A stretch of DNA of 49,711 bases from Gammaproteobacteria bacterium (GTDB lineage Bacteria; Pseudomonadota; Gammaproteobacteria; Pseudomonadales; Azotimanducaceae), in assembly GCA_030123805.1 (NCBI GenBank), contig JASJXV010000008.1, positions 1-49,711 on the forward strand. Reading direction: 5' to 3'. The notes below the pieces were generated by a model. The model was given only the letters and a program-made list of their open reading frames with translations. It was not told the DNA's origin and searched no databases. Shown piece after piece: positions 32,201-41,945 of the stretch. The stretch's first letter is position 1. The number at the start of each line of letters is the position of its first letter. The position numbers were made by a program, and so were the translations under genes.

Positions 32201-32812
32201 TTAGGGGTTGTCCGCCTTGGCCCGCTCAAAGTAATCCTGCAGATCCCTGTAGTTCATCGCAACAGGATATTGGGGAAATTCGGCAATCACGTTTTCCGGT
32301 GGTTTGAAGAGGAATCCGGCATCCGCCTCCGCCAGCATACCGACGTCATTGTATGAGTCACCGGCAGCAAATATCCGGTAGTTCAGTTGTCTGAATGCTT
32401 GTACGGATTTTCGTTTTGGATCTTTCTGCCGCAGGCGATAACCGGAAACGGCTCCCCGGTCGTCTATCTCCAGTCGGTGACATAGCAGCATTGGCCATCC
32501 CAGTTGACGCATCAGGGGTTGTGCGAACTCATAAAATGTGTCTGACAGGATTACGACCTGGAATTGCTCCCGCAGCCTATCCAGGAAATCTTTCGCACCA
32601 TCCATGAGGCTCATCTGGTCGATCACAGCCTGGATATCGGCCAGGCCCAGCTTATGCTGATCAAGGTATTGCAGCCTTTGCGTCATGAGTTCATCATAGT
32701 CCGGTATATCGCGAGTAGTTGCTTTGAGTCCTTCAATTCCGGTAATTTCTGCAAATGCGATCCATATTTCCGGAACCAGAACGCCTTCCAGATCAAGACA
32801 AATAATATCCAC
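32201..32812 (-). CDS. thrH: Bifunctional phosphoserine phosphatase/homoserine phosphotransferase ThrH
   Basis: A 203-residue HAD enzyme with motif I CLDLEGVLVPE (DxE in place of the usual DxD, as in ThrH), motif II VVILSDTFYEF, and motif III/IV KSVQAF and AAGDSYNDVGML. ThrH of Pseudomonas aeruginosa dephosphorylates phosphoserine and can move the phosphate to homoserine. The gene order pabB-thrH-cysH also fits Pseudomonas from memory. Confidence 0.93.
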   Translation of the reverse strand: MDIICLDLEGVLVPEIWIAFAEITGIEGLKATTRDIPDYDELMTQRLQYLDQHKLGLADIQAVIDQMSLMDGAKDFLDRLREQFQVVILSDTFYEFAQPLMRQLGWPMLLCHRLEIDDRGAVSGYRLRQKDPKRKSVQAFRQLNYRIFAAGDSYNDVGMLAEADAGFLFKPPENVIAEFPQYPVAMNYRDLQDYFERAKADNP

Positions 32813-33165
32813 GGCTACTCCTGCTGATCATTGCTATTCCATTCACCCCGACATGAATGGCAGCGATATGTTAACACTCTGGCCCTGTTCCACGGGAAAC
32901 TTATAATTGAAGCTTATTAAATTTCGATTCTTACAAGTAAGGCGTATTAGTTTTGAACTCAATACAGCGTCTTATGCCGTCTTATTAGCGGCACACACCT
33001 GATTAGTCCGCAACAATCATCGCATGCTTATTTATACTGGTTATTTTAATATGCCCACAACCTCTTTTGATTGTGAGTCGTGCTTTGCTAGGCTTGCGCA
33101 AAACCAGTGTGAGGCGTTTACACTGTAGCGAGCGTAAATGCCTCAATAATGTAAACCGGAAGTAT
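32813..33165. promoter_or_regulatory. 353-bp gap between thrH and cysH
   Basis: No gene seen. It contains a consensus-like TATAAT (32902-32907), a small palindrome CTTACAAGTAAG (32930-32941), and an imperfect inverted pair GCGTTTAC (33113-33120) and GTAAATGC (33133-33140) close to the cysH start. The last could be an operator. No binding site for CysB can be named with confidence. Confidence 0.3.
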
Positions 33166-33876
33166 ATGAATAGTCACAAACTTGCCTCAGATGCCGTGGA
33201 CCAGACTCCGCAGCAAGTGCTTGAGACGGCCTTCGATCAACATGACGCAGTGGCTATTTCATTCAGTGGTGCAGAAGATGTAGTGCTCATCGATATGGCC
33301 TGCAATCTTTCTGATGCAATTGCAGTGTTCTGCCTGGATACAGGCAGATTGCATCCGGAAACTTATCAATTCATCGAGAAAGTCCGGGACTTTTATGGCA
33401 TAGATATCGATGTTATTTTTCCTGAAGCAGAATCAGTGGCCAGTCTGGTTAAAGAAAAGGGGTTGTTCAGCTTCTATGAGGAGGGTCATGCAGAATGCTG
33501 CAGCATCCGCAAGATTGAACCTTTGCGCAAATACCTGACAGAAATGGATGCCTGGATAACGGGACAAAGAAGAGATCAAAGCCCTACTCGCAGTTTCGTG
33601 GCCCAGATGCAGGATGACCTGGCATTTTCCACAGCAGAAAAAACCATGAAGAAATACAATCCCCTGGCAAACTGGAGTTCAGCTCAGGTATGGCAATACA
33701 TTCGTGACAATGATGTACCCTACAACAAACTCCATGATCGAGGCTTCAGGAGCATCGGGTGCGAACCCTGCACCCGTAGCACAGCACCGAACCAGCATGA
33801 ACGGGAAGGTCGCTGGTGGTGGGAAGAAGCGACCCGGAGAGAGTGTGGATTGCATGTTGTGGTAAAAGACGAATAG
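33166..33876 (+). CDS. cysH: Adenylylsulfate (APS) reductase, [4Fe-4S] type
   Basis: A 236-residue enzyme reducing APS to sulfite. Two cysteine pairs, in [11 protein letters not shown] and IGCEPCTR, bind a [4Fe-4S] cluster and mark the APS-type rather than PAPS-type enzyme. The P-loop-like [14 protein letters not shown], the [11 protein letters not shown] motif and the catalytic cysteine in RECGLH are present. There is no fused thioredoxin domain, so it needs an outside reductant. ATG 33166 with GGAAG is chosen; a frame from 33067 adds 33 non-conserved residues. The small CxxC gene follows after 51 bp. Confidence 0.95.
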   Translation: MNSHKLASDAVDQTPQQVLETAFDQHDAVAISFSGAEDVVLIDMACNLSDAIAVFCLDTGRLHPETYQFIEKVRDFYGIDIDVIFPEAESVASLVKEKGLFSFYEEGHAECCSIRKIEPLRKYLTEMDAWITGQRRDQSPTRSFVAQMQDDLAFSTAEKTMKKYNPLANWSSAQVWQYIRDNDVPYNKLHDRGFRSIGCEPCTRSTAPNQHEREGRWWWEEATRRECGLHVVVKDE

Positions 33877-33927
33877 AGTGAAACTCATAACTCGGGTACA
33901 CGCATCGACGTTCCGGTCATCGCGATT

Positions 33928-34260
33928 ATGAAGATTACATTTGTTAAGAAAATCCTCGTGGACGGCAACCCCTGCCCAAAATGCGCAGATGTAGAGAAAA
34001 AGTTGCGACAAAGCGGCAATATCGATCGAATTGACGAGGTCTTGATAGCAGATGTGCGAGATCCTGATTCTGCAGGGATGCAACTGGCTAATGACCTGCA
34101 GGTAACCAGAGCGCCATTCTTTGTCGTTGAAAGGGATGGCGATGTGGAAGTATTCACAGTGTATTTCAAGTTCGTCAAGCAAGTTCTGGGTGGCAAAACA
34201 AATTCCACAGAAGAAGCCGCTGAATTGCTCAATGATAATCCTGATCTGGATTATATCTGA
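33928..34260 (+). CDS. Small thioredoxin-fold protein with CPKC motif
   Basis: A 110-residue protein with a glutaredoxin/thioredoxin-like layout: strand KITFVKKILVDGNP, then CPKC (16-19) at the start of a helix, and RAPFFVVERDG, where the Pro after Ala sits like the cis-Pro of the fold. No signal peptide, so cytoplasmic. The family is not one I can name. Placed right after an APS reductase that lacks its own thioredoxin domain, it could be the electron donor; that is inference from neighbourhood only. It could also be a general redox protein. Confidence 0.7.
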   Translation: MKITFVKKILVDGNPCPKCADVEKKLRQSGNIDRIDEVLIADVRDPDSAGMQLANDLQVTRAPFFVVERDGDVEVFTVYFKFVKQVLGGKTNSTEEAAELLNDNPDLDYI

Positions 34261-34388
34261 TTGGCTGGGTGTGACATGCCTCAAGCATAGGATTTTTGTT
34301 ACAATAACACCCGGATTTCATACCACACTTTAACGGCCTCAAGCATGCCTGCAGGCACAGTCACCCTGGTAACAGGAAAGGAGATGCG

Positions 34389-35414
34389 ATGAAAGCGCTT
34401 GTAAAGAAGCACTCATCACCTGGCTTATGGTTGGAAGACATGCCCATGCCGGAAATGGGCATCAACGATGTGACGATCCGCGTTTTGCGCACTGCCATCT
34501 GCGGTACCGATATGCATATCTACAATTGGAATAGTTGGGCGCAGAAGACGATCCCTGTACCAATGGTTACCGGTCATGAATTCGTCGGTGAAATAGTCGA
34601 CGTGGGGAGTAATGTTAATGACTTTTCTAGTGGACAAATTGTCTCTGGTGAAGGACATGTCGTATGTGGTCGCTGTCGAAACTGCATGGCGGGTCGGCGT
34701 CATCTGTGTGCTCACACCAGCGGCGTTGGCGTAGATAGACCCGGCGCATTCGCTCAACATCTGGTACTGCCCATGTCGAATGTCTGGGAACACCGTGCAA
34801 ATATCAATCTTGATGTGGCAGCACTGTTTGATCCCCTTGGTAATGCCGTTCACACCGCTTTGCAATTTGATCTGTTAGGAGAAGACATACTAATAACAGG
34901 GGCAGGTCCTATCGGTATGATGGCTGCTGCTGTTTGCAAACATGCAGGGGCACGTCATATTGTCATTACAGACTTAAATCCAGACAGGTTAACTCTGGCT
35001 ATACAACTGGGAGCTACAAGATCTGTCGATGTGACCAGGGAGAAACTCGCGGATGTGCAGGTGGAACTGGGTATGACTGAAGGATTTGACGTAGGACTTG
35101 AAATGTCCGGCAGTCCAGAGGCTTTCAAGGATATGCTTGCCAATATGTGCCATGGTGGCAAAATTTCCATGCTGGGATTACCCGAGGGGGAACTGGCCAT
35201 CGATTGGAATACGGTCATCTTCAACATGCTGACTATCAAGGGAATCTATGGGCGAGAAATGTATGAGACCTGGTACAAGATGTCTGTAATGATTGAGAAT
35301 GGTTTGGATATTACGCCGGTTATAACACACAGATTTCACTACACTGAATTTCAGAAGGGATTCGATTTGATGTGCGCCGGCCAGGCCAGTAAAGTTATTC
35401 TGAATTGGGACTAG
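34389..35414 (+). CDS. tdh: L-threonine 3-dehydrogenase
   Basis: A 341-residue zinc medium-chain dehydrogenase oxidising threonine to 2-amino-3-oxobutanoate. The catalytic zinc ligand region is [12 protein letters not shown] and TGHEFVGEI; the structural zinc cysteines are in [15 protein letters not shown]; the NAD fold is [14 protein letters not shown]. An AGGAAAGGAG ribosome site precedes ATG. Its usual partner kbl is not adjacent. It lies between the CxxC gene and cysB, where Pseudomonas has no tdh as far as I recall. Confidence 0.96.
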   Translation: MKALVKKHSSPGLWLEDMPMPEMGINDVTIRVLRTAICGTDMHIYNWNSWAQKTIPVPMVTGHEFVGEIVDVGSNVNDFSSGQIVSGEGHVVCGRCRNCMAGRRHLCAHTSGVGVDRPGAFAQHLVLPMSNVWEHRANINLDVAALFDPLGNAVHTALQFDLLGEDILITGAGPIGMMAAAVCKHAGARHIVITDLNPDRLTLAIQLGATRSVDVTREKLADVQVELGMTEGFDVGLEMSGSPEAFKDMLANMCHGGKISMLGLPEGELAIDWNTVIFNMLTIKGIYGREMYETWYKMSVMIENGLDITPVITHRFHYTEFQKGFDLMCAGQASKVILNWD

Positions 35415-35443
35415 TCCGCGAGCTTGTATTGTCGTTAGACCAG

Positions 35444-36493
<1,050 letters not shown>

Positions 36494-36585
36494 CTAAATT
36501 TACAATGATCACGCAATTGGCAGCGCAGATTTCATCCACCTGCCACCCGTGAGAAGCATAATTTTAGTCCATTGAGAAAACAAAT

Positions 36586-37374
36586 GTGGACATAGGTTTA
36601 ACAATTTTTGCTGGTGCAACCGTCGGACTGGCCATTGGTATCACCGGTGTGGGTGGTGGTTCTCTGATGACGCCCATACTCCTGTTGTTTGGTTTTCCTC
36701 TCCATATTGCGGTTGGAACAGACCTTTTGTATGCCGCTGTAACCAAATCCGGTGGTGCGGTGCTGCATGCCGGGCAACAAAGTATTGAGTGGCCCCTGGT
36801 GTTTTTACTTGCCGCGGGTAGCGTACCTGCGGCGTTGTTAACCATTCTGGGCTTGCACCTGTTGTTCGATTCTCCGGATCAGTATCGCCAACTCATAACC
36901 ACAACATTGGGTATTATGCTGATAGTCACTGCAGCTATTCTGGCTTTCCGAGTTTCATTTTTGCGAAACCGGCCAGTTGCCGCCACGCGCAGTGATCTGA
37001 AGGTCCAGTCCAATCGAAGCAGCGACGTGTTGACTTTCCTGATGGGCATCGGGTTGGGTGTTACGGTCACCCTTTCTTCTGTAGGTGCCGCAGCAGTGGC
37101 GACAGCGGTTCTGCTGCTCCTCTACCCTCGCCTGAGTGCATTGCGTATCGTCGGCACCAATATGGTACATGCGGTACCACTCACGCTGGTAGCAGGTTTA
37201 GGGCACTTCTACCTGGGTAACGTGGACTTGTTTCTATTGCTTTGTCTGTTAATTGGTTCGCTGCCAGCAATATATGTGGGTACCAAAGTCGCGGTCTTCA
37301 TGCCTGACAATATCCTGCAACCCATATTGGCGGTTGTCCTGCTGGCCATCGGCGTCAGGTATACATTCTTCTAA
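36586..37374 (+). CDS. TauE/SafE family sulfite/organosulfur exporter
   Basis: A 262-residue membrane protein with about eight hydrophobic segments. The two family repeats start at GATVGLAIGITGVGGGSLM and MGIGLGVTVTLSSVGAAAV. TauE/SafE proteins move sulfite, sulfoacetate or related anions. The gene is divergent from cysB, suggesting CysB control, and cysH makes sulfite, so sulfite export is a plausible role. It starts with GTG at 36586. Its stop overlaps the convergent nucleotidase stop by a few bases. Confidence 0.88.
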   Translation: MDIGLTIFAGATVGLAIGITGVGGGSLMTPILLLFGFPLHIAVGTDLLYAAVTKSGGAVLHAGQQSIEWPLVFLLAAGSVPAALLTILGLHLLFDSPDQYRQLITTTLGIMLIVTAAILAFRVSFLRNRPVAATRSDLKVQSNRSSDVLTFLMGIGLGVTVTLSSVGAAAVATAVLLLLYPRLSALRIVGTNMVHAVPLTLVAGLGHFYLGNVDLFLLLCLLIGSLPAIYVGTKVAVFMPDNILQPILAVVLLAIGVRYTFF

Positions 37375-38282
37375 TCTTCCTGGTCAGTAGCGGAATTTGC
37401 GATACCGTGGGGGACATGTCCTGTAGCAACATGTTCACTGGCAGCTTCACAATGATCTGCTTGATCATCAAAAAAGACATCAGCGCCATAGGCTTTTAGA
37501 AATTCTGATTTGTTCATGCCACCCAAAAAAAGTGATTCATCCAGCCTGATCTGCCAGGCTCTAAGGGTCTTGATCACACGCTCGTGAGCCGGTGCCGACC
37601 GGGCCGTTACCAGAGCGGTGCGTATGGGGCTTTCAGCGTGAGAGAATTCCGCTTGTAATTGCTGTAAAGCGGCCAGAAAATCCTTGAAAGGACCTCCCAT
37701 TAGCGGAGTTTCAGCAGACTCTCGTTCGCTCTGGGTAAAAGCCTCGAGTCCCTCCTTCTTGTATACGCGTTCTGCTTCGTCGGAGAAAATTACGGCGTCG
37801 CCGTCGAATGCAAAATGCAACTTATCATTCTGGTTTGTTTGTGAGTTGCCGCGCAGAATGGTGGCAGCGGCCATACCCTTGTCCAGTGCTTCCCTGACAT
37901 CCTCAGCGTTGGTGGACAAAAACAGGTGGCAGCCGAACGGTTTCATATATCGAAAAGGCGACATTCCACCTGTAAATGCGGCCCGTGAAATATCTAAATC
38001 GTGGTACTGAATTGAATTAAATACCCGCAAACCGGTATCGGCAGTATTGCGAGACAGAAGAATCACCTCGACCCGCTCCGGCTCCTGTATCAACTCATTG
38101 ATATGCAATAATTTCCTGACCAGCGAAAATGCATCGCCCGGTTCAAGAGGATCGTTTTCCCTGGCTATCTGATAGGCCGCGTAAGCCTTTAATCCTTCTG
38201 TACGATAGACCTTGTCGCTGTCATCAAGGTTAAATAGCGCGCGCGACGATATGGCAATTACCAGTTTGTTCTTGGCCGACAT
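37371..38282 (-). CDS. Cytosolic 5'-nucleotidase (PF06189-type)
   Basis: A 303-residue protein resembling the bacterial relatives of cytosolic 5'-nucleotidase 1. Hallmarks are VIAISSRALFNLDDSD near the N-terminus, VILLSRNTADTGLRVFNSI, AFTGGMSPFRYMKPFGCHLF, FAFDGDAVIFSDEAERVY and LFLGGMNKSEFLKAYGADVF. It would dephosphorylate nucleoside monophosphates. The DGDAV..D segment is the HAD-like catalytic motif. Monocistronic, convergent with the exporter gene. Confidence 0.88.
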   Translation of the reverse strand: MSAKNKLVIAISSRALFNLDDSDKVYRTEGLKAYAAYQIARENDPLEPGDAFSLVRKLLHINELIQEPERVEVILLSRNTADTGLRVFNSIQYHDLDISRAAFTGGMSPFRYMKPFGCHLFLSTNAEDVREALDKGMAAATILRGNSQTNQNDKLHFAFDGDAVIFSDEAERVYKKEGLEAFTQSERESAETPLMGGPFKDFLAALQQLQAEFSHAESPIRTALVTARSAPAHERVIKTLRAWQIRLDESLFLGGMNKSEFLKAYGADVFFDDQADHCEAASEHVATGHVPHGIANSATDQED

Positions 38283-38537
38283 TTTTTTCGTAGCGCCTAC
38301 CCCGATAATTAGTGATTCCTGGATCTCCGGCTATTATTGCACAATCGAGTACCCAGGAGGCAGTCCTGATAGACGGGGTCGCCCGGACTTACCTACTGCG
38401 TACTCATCTGACAGGCCGGATTTGCCGATTGAACATCGAGACTCAGTGGCTCCGGCATACTATAATAAAATGATTGAATGGGCAGGATCAGTTCGCATTT
38501 TAAACATCGCATAGCAGCGTCATGTTCACCGAATCCA

Positions 38538-39257
38538 ATGAAAGACAAACACATCAGAAAACGAGATCCAACTAACTCCAGCAACAAAGCAGTGGATCAA
38601 TTTCTCAATCAGGTGGCAAAAGTACCGCCTGCCAAAACCGGCGCCAGTGCTGGCCGGCTGATTTTTGGCATGGATGCTACCGCGAGCAGAGAGGCCACCT
38701 GGGATCAAGCCAGCCACATTCAGGCTGAAATGTTCGCTGATACCGCTGCCCTCGGCGGACTCGAAATTCAGCTCTGCTACTATCGCGGTTTCGGTGAGTT
38801 TTCCAAGAGTCAATGGTTCAAGGATTCTGCCCGGCTGTTAAAAAAGATGACTTCTGTCTTCTGTCTCGGCGGCAGAACCCAGCTAAACAGAATACTGCAA
38901 CACTGTGTAGAGGAAGCCACAGCACGGAAAATACACGCAGTTGTCTTTGTAGGTGATGCCATGGAGGAAGCCATTGATGACCTGTGTCATCTTGCGGGTA
39001 AACTCGGTATCCTGAATGTGCCGGTATTTCTGTTTCAGGAAGGCTATGATCCATTGGCAGAACAAGCTTTTCGTCAGATTGCTCGCTTGACGCATGGTGC
39101 CTATTGCCGGTTCGACTCGAGCAGTCCAAAACAGCTGAAGGAAATGCTTGGTGCCGTTGCCATATATGCTGCGGGGGGGCGCAAAGCCCTGGAAGATTTC
39201 AGCAAAGGATCCGGATCTTCAGTGCAATTGATCACTCAACAGCTAAAGAAGGGCTAA
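38538..39257 (+). CDS. VWA-domain protein paired with a J-domain protein
   Basis: A 239-residue soluble protein with a von Willebrand A-like fold. The metal-site motif is FGMDATASREATWD (D-x-T-x-S), followed by VVFVGDAMEEAIDD and NVPVFLFQEGYDPLAEQAF. The first 35 residues are basic and probably flexible. ATG 38538 is chosen; a frame from 38478 adds 20 unlike residues. The next gene codes for a membrane J-domain protein, and the pair recurs in other proteobacteria, as I recall. Function is unknown; metal-dependent scaffold is inference. Confidence 0.75.
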   Translation: MKDKHIRKRDPTNSSNKAVDQFLNQVAKVPPAKTGASAGRLIFGMDATASREATWDQASHIQAEMFADTAALGGLEIQLCYYRGFGEFSKSQWFKDSARLLKKMTSVFCLGGRTQLNRILQHCVEEATARKIHAVVFVGDAMEEAIDDLCHLAGKLGILNVPVFLFQEGYDPLAEQAFRQIARLTHGAYCRFDSSSPKQLKEMLGAVAIYAAGGRKALEDFSKGSGSSVQLITQQLKKG

Positions 39258-39260
39258 AAG

Positions 39261-39995
39261 ATTATTTTCTATCTGACTATTGTTGTTGTGGGCGCTGTTG
39301 TGGTTGCATCAATCGCCGCATTTTTGTTTAAACAGACAAACTTGAGCTTGCGGCGGTTGGTAGCGATGTGGGTATTTATCCTGTTCATCTTCGCATTGCT
39401 TTTCCTGGCTGCAACGGGCAGATTACATTGGCTGGTAGCCGCAGGTGCCGCGGTATTGCCTCTGCTGCGTAGATTGCCCTTACTCTTAAGAGCCATTCCC
39501 TTATTTCGGCAGTTATCCGGATATGCGCGCAGTGCGGGTTGGACGCAGCGCGCCGGGCAAGCTTCGAAGATTCAGACCAGATTTCTTGCCATGTCCCTGG
39601 ATCACGATACAGGTGAAATGGATGGCGAGGTTCTGGAGGGTCCATTCCAGGGCAAAATGCTATCCTCATTAGCGATGAACGAACTGATGATCCTGCACCG
39701 GAATTGCCAGTCGGACCCTGATTCATTGCAGGTTCTCGAGGCCTGGCTTGAACGTTGCCACCCTGATTGGCGGCAACACGCAGAACCTGCAGGTCAACAA
39801 AATTCGCAACGCTCCTCCAGTGGATCCATGACCAAACAAGAGGCTTTGGAAATTCTGGGGCTGGAACCAGGCGCTTCAAAGGAAAAAATAGTAGGTGCAC
39901 ATCGTCGACTGATGCAAAAGCTACACCCGGATCATGGCGGCTCCACGTACCTGGCAGCAAAACTGAATGCAGCCAAGGACTATCTACTTGGTTAA
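39261..39995 (+). CDS. Membrane-anchored J-domain protein (possible AUU start)
   Basis: A protein of about 244 residues with two hydrophobic helices in the first 65 residues and a C-terminal J domain (about the last 65 residues) carrying the LHPDHGG motif that stimulates Hsp70 ATPase. A basic linker lies between. The first conventional start is GTG 39288, which cuts the first membrane helix and has no ribosome site. AAGAAGGG at 39246-39253 instead lies seven bases before ATT 39261, which would give a whole helix ([20 protein letters not shown]). AUU starts are known but rare, so the start is uncertain. Coupled to the VWA gene four bases upstream. Confidence 0.75.
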   Translation: MIFYLTIVVVGAVVVASIAAFLFKQTNLSLRRLVAMWVFILFIFALLFLAATGRLHWLVAAGAAVLPLLRRLPLLLRAIPLFRQLSGYARSAGWTQRAGQASKIQTRFLAMSLDHDTGEMDGEVLEGPFQGKMLSSLAMNELMILHRNCQSDPDSLQVLEAWLERCHPDWRQHAEPAGQQNSQRSSSGSMTKQEALEILGLEPGASKEKIVGAHRRLMQKLHPDHGGSTYLAAKLNAAKDYLLG

Positions 39996-40088
39996 GATTT
40001 AATGGCGGAGATCTATCCATGTCCGAACTATCCGTAAATGCTCAGAATCCAGACAGCAGATTTCGTAAATTAGTCAGAGGTTCAACAA

Positions 40089-41261
40089 ATGGACATGTCT
40101 TTTAGTGCTGAAGATCTTGCATTCCGGGATGAAATAAGGGCATTCATCAATGCAAACTTCCCGGACGCGGTAAGGATGAATCCCAGCGAAGCGGACATTA
40201 AAAGGTGGCACCATGCGACCTATGAAAAAGGCTGGGCTGCTGTGAATTGGCCGGTGGAGTATGGAGGTACCGGCTGGACGGCTACCCGGAAGTATTTCTG
40301 GGATCGCGAGACCGCCAATGCAGGTTGTCCCGCACCGAGCCCCTTCGGCATCAGCATGCTGGCACCCATCCTGATTGCCTACGGAGACGATGTCCAAAGA
40401 GAGGAACATCTACCCAGGATACTTTCCGGTGAAAGAAGATGGTGTCAGGGATATTCTGAACCCGGTTCCGGCTCGGACCTGGCCTCTCTCAGAACCCGGG
40501 CAGTCAGGGAGGGTGATTACTATACGGTGAATGGCGCCAAGACCTGGATTTCGGACGCACATAATGCGGATTGGATTTTTGCTCTGGTCAGGACTGATAG
40601 TACCGGCAAGAAACAGCAGGGTATCACCTTTCTGCTGATCGATATGACCACGCCGGGTATCTCAGTCAGCCCTATTATCACCATGGGTGGGAGTCACGTT
40701 GTAAACTCAGTGACTTTTGAGGATGTAAAAGTTCCGACGGCAAACCGCATCGGTGAAGAAAACAAGGGCTGGACCTATGCCAAGGAATTATTGACCCATG
40801 AGCGTACGGGACTTGCTGGCGTGGCACGATCAAAGGCGGCATTCGCGAAACTCAAAAAGATCTCTACAGAACAAGTATACGAGGGTGTTTCTCTACTGGC
40901 AGATGCGGACTTTAGAACAAAGCTTGCCGATATCGAGATTCAGCTCATGGCTCTGGAGATGACCGAACTCAGAACGCTGGCAACGGTAGCCACCGGGCAC
41001 GCCCCTGGTCCGGAATCATCCATCCTCAAGATAAAAGGCACAGAGATTCAGCAGCGACTGACTGAACTTGCCATTGAGGCCACGGCCTACTATGCCATTC
41101 CCTTCCCGGCTCTGACAGACGGCCTGAATGAACCACCCGTGGGTCCGGACTATGCCCGGGAAACAAGTATGAGTTACATGTCTCAGCGTGTTGCAACCAT
41201 CTACGGAGGTTCATCCGAAATACAAAGAAATGTCATCGCCAAGGCTGTGCTCGGCCTGTGA
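40089..41261 (+). CDS. Acyl-CoA dehydrogenase, PimC/FadE-like
   Basis: A 390-residue flavoprotein of the acyl-CoA dehydrogenase family, oxidising an acyl-CoA to the 2-enoyl-CoA. Typical blocks are WCQGYSEPGSGSDLASLRTR (FAD site), YTVNGAKTWISDAHNADWIF, and the C-terminal YGGSSEIQRNVIAKAVLGL. It resembles the PimC large-subunit type; such enzymes often pair with a second subunit, which is absent here. AGAGG lies eight bases before ATG 40089. It heads a run with HAD and aminotransferase genes. Confidence 0.93.
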   Translation: MDMSFSAEDLAFRDEIRAFINANFPDAVRMNPSEADIKRWHHATYEKGWAAVNWPVEYGGTGWTATRKYFWDRETANAGCPAPSPFGISMLAPILIAYGDDVQREEHLPRILSGERRWCQGYSEPGSGSDLASLRTRAVREGDYYTVNGAKTWISDAHNADWIFALVRTDSTGKKQQGITFLLIDMTTPGISVSPIITMGGSHVVNSVTFEDVKVPTANRIGEENKGWTYAKELLTHERTGLAGVARSKAAFAKLKKISTEQVYEGVSLLADADFRTKLADIEIQLMALEMTELRTLATVATGHAPGPESSILKIKGTEIQQRLTELAIEATAYYAIPFPALTDGLNEPPVGPDYARETSMSYMSQRVATIYGGSSEIQRNVIAKAVLGL

Positions 41262-41273
41262 AGGATAGCTTGT

Positions 41274-41945
41274 ATGCGCTTTATCAAATGCCTGGCTGTC
41301 ATATTTGACCTGGACGGTACGCTGCTTAACACCCTGAAGGATTTGACGGACTGTCACAACAGGGTACTGGAAAGTGAAGGCTTCCCGCCTCATCCCGATA
41401 CTTCATACAAGTATTTTGTTGGTGATGGCGCCAGGAAATGTGTCGAACGCGCTTTGCCTGAAACTGCACGAACGGAACAAATCATAAACAGATGCGTTAA
41501 GGCGCAAGCAAAAGACTATGCTGACAATTGGCATGTGGCGACAGAGGAATATGAAGGCATAACTTCTCTTCTAAAGGAATTATCCAGGAACAAAATAAAG
41601 ATCGGTGTATTATCCAACAAGGACCATCATTTCGCAGAATTATGCATCCGGCACTTCTTCCCGAATATTGCATTCGATGTCATTCAGGGTTACATGCACG
41701 GAGTACCTCACAAACCAGACCCAACGGGTGCTCGGATAATTGCAGAGAAAATGGGAGTAAAATGCCAGGAAATTATCTTTCTGGGTGATTCTGCCATGGA
41801 TATGTCGACGGCTGTCGCTGTAAATATGCGTGGCATCGGTGCTCTGTGGGGATTTAGAACGGACGGCGAACTAATAGAAGCCGGAGCATCTGCGCTCATA
41901 GAAACACCCGGCCAATTACTTGAACTTATAGGACATCCCATATGA
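41274..41945 (+). CDS. HAD phosphatase, phosphoglycolate phosphatase-like
   Basis: A 223-residue HAD hydrolase with motif I IFDLDGTLLNT, motif II GVLSNKD, a motif III lysine in HKPDP, and motif IV IIFLGDSAMDMSTA. The cap between motif I and II is a small helical type 1 cap. It resembles phosphoglycolate phosphatase (Gph), but substrate cannot be fixed from sequence. It lies 12 bp after the acyl-CoA dehydrogenase gene and overlaps the aminotransferase start by four bases. Confidence 0.88.
   Translation: MRFIKCLAVIFDLDGTLLNTLKDLTDCHNRVLESEGFPPHPDTSYKYFVGDGARKCVERALPETARTEQIINRCVKAQAKDYADNWHVATEEYEGITSLLKELSRNKIKIGVLSNKDHHFAELCIRHFFPNIAFDVIQGYMHGVPHKPDPTGARIIAEKMGVKCQEIIFLGDSAMDMSTAVAVNMRGIGALWGFRTDGELIEAGASALIETPGQLLELIGHPI

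Noticed and set aside
33067-33165. Longer N-terminus for cysH
   Set aside because: The added residues are unlike the family, and a GGAAG site lies just before ATG 33166.
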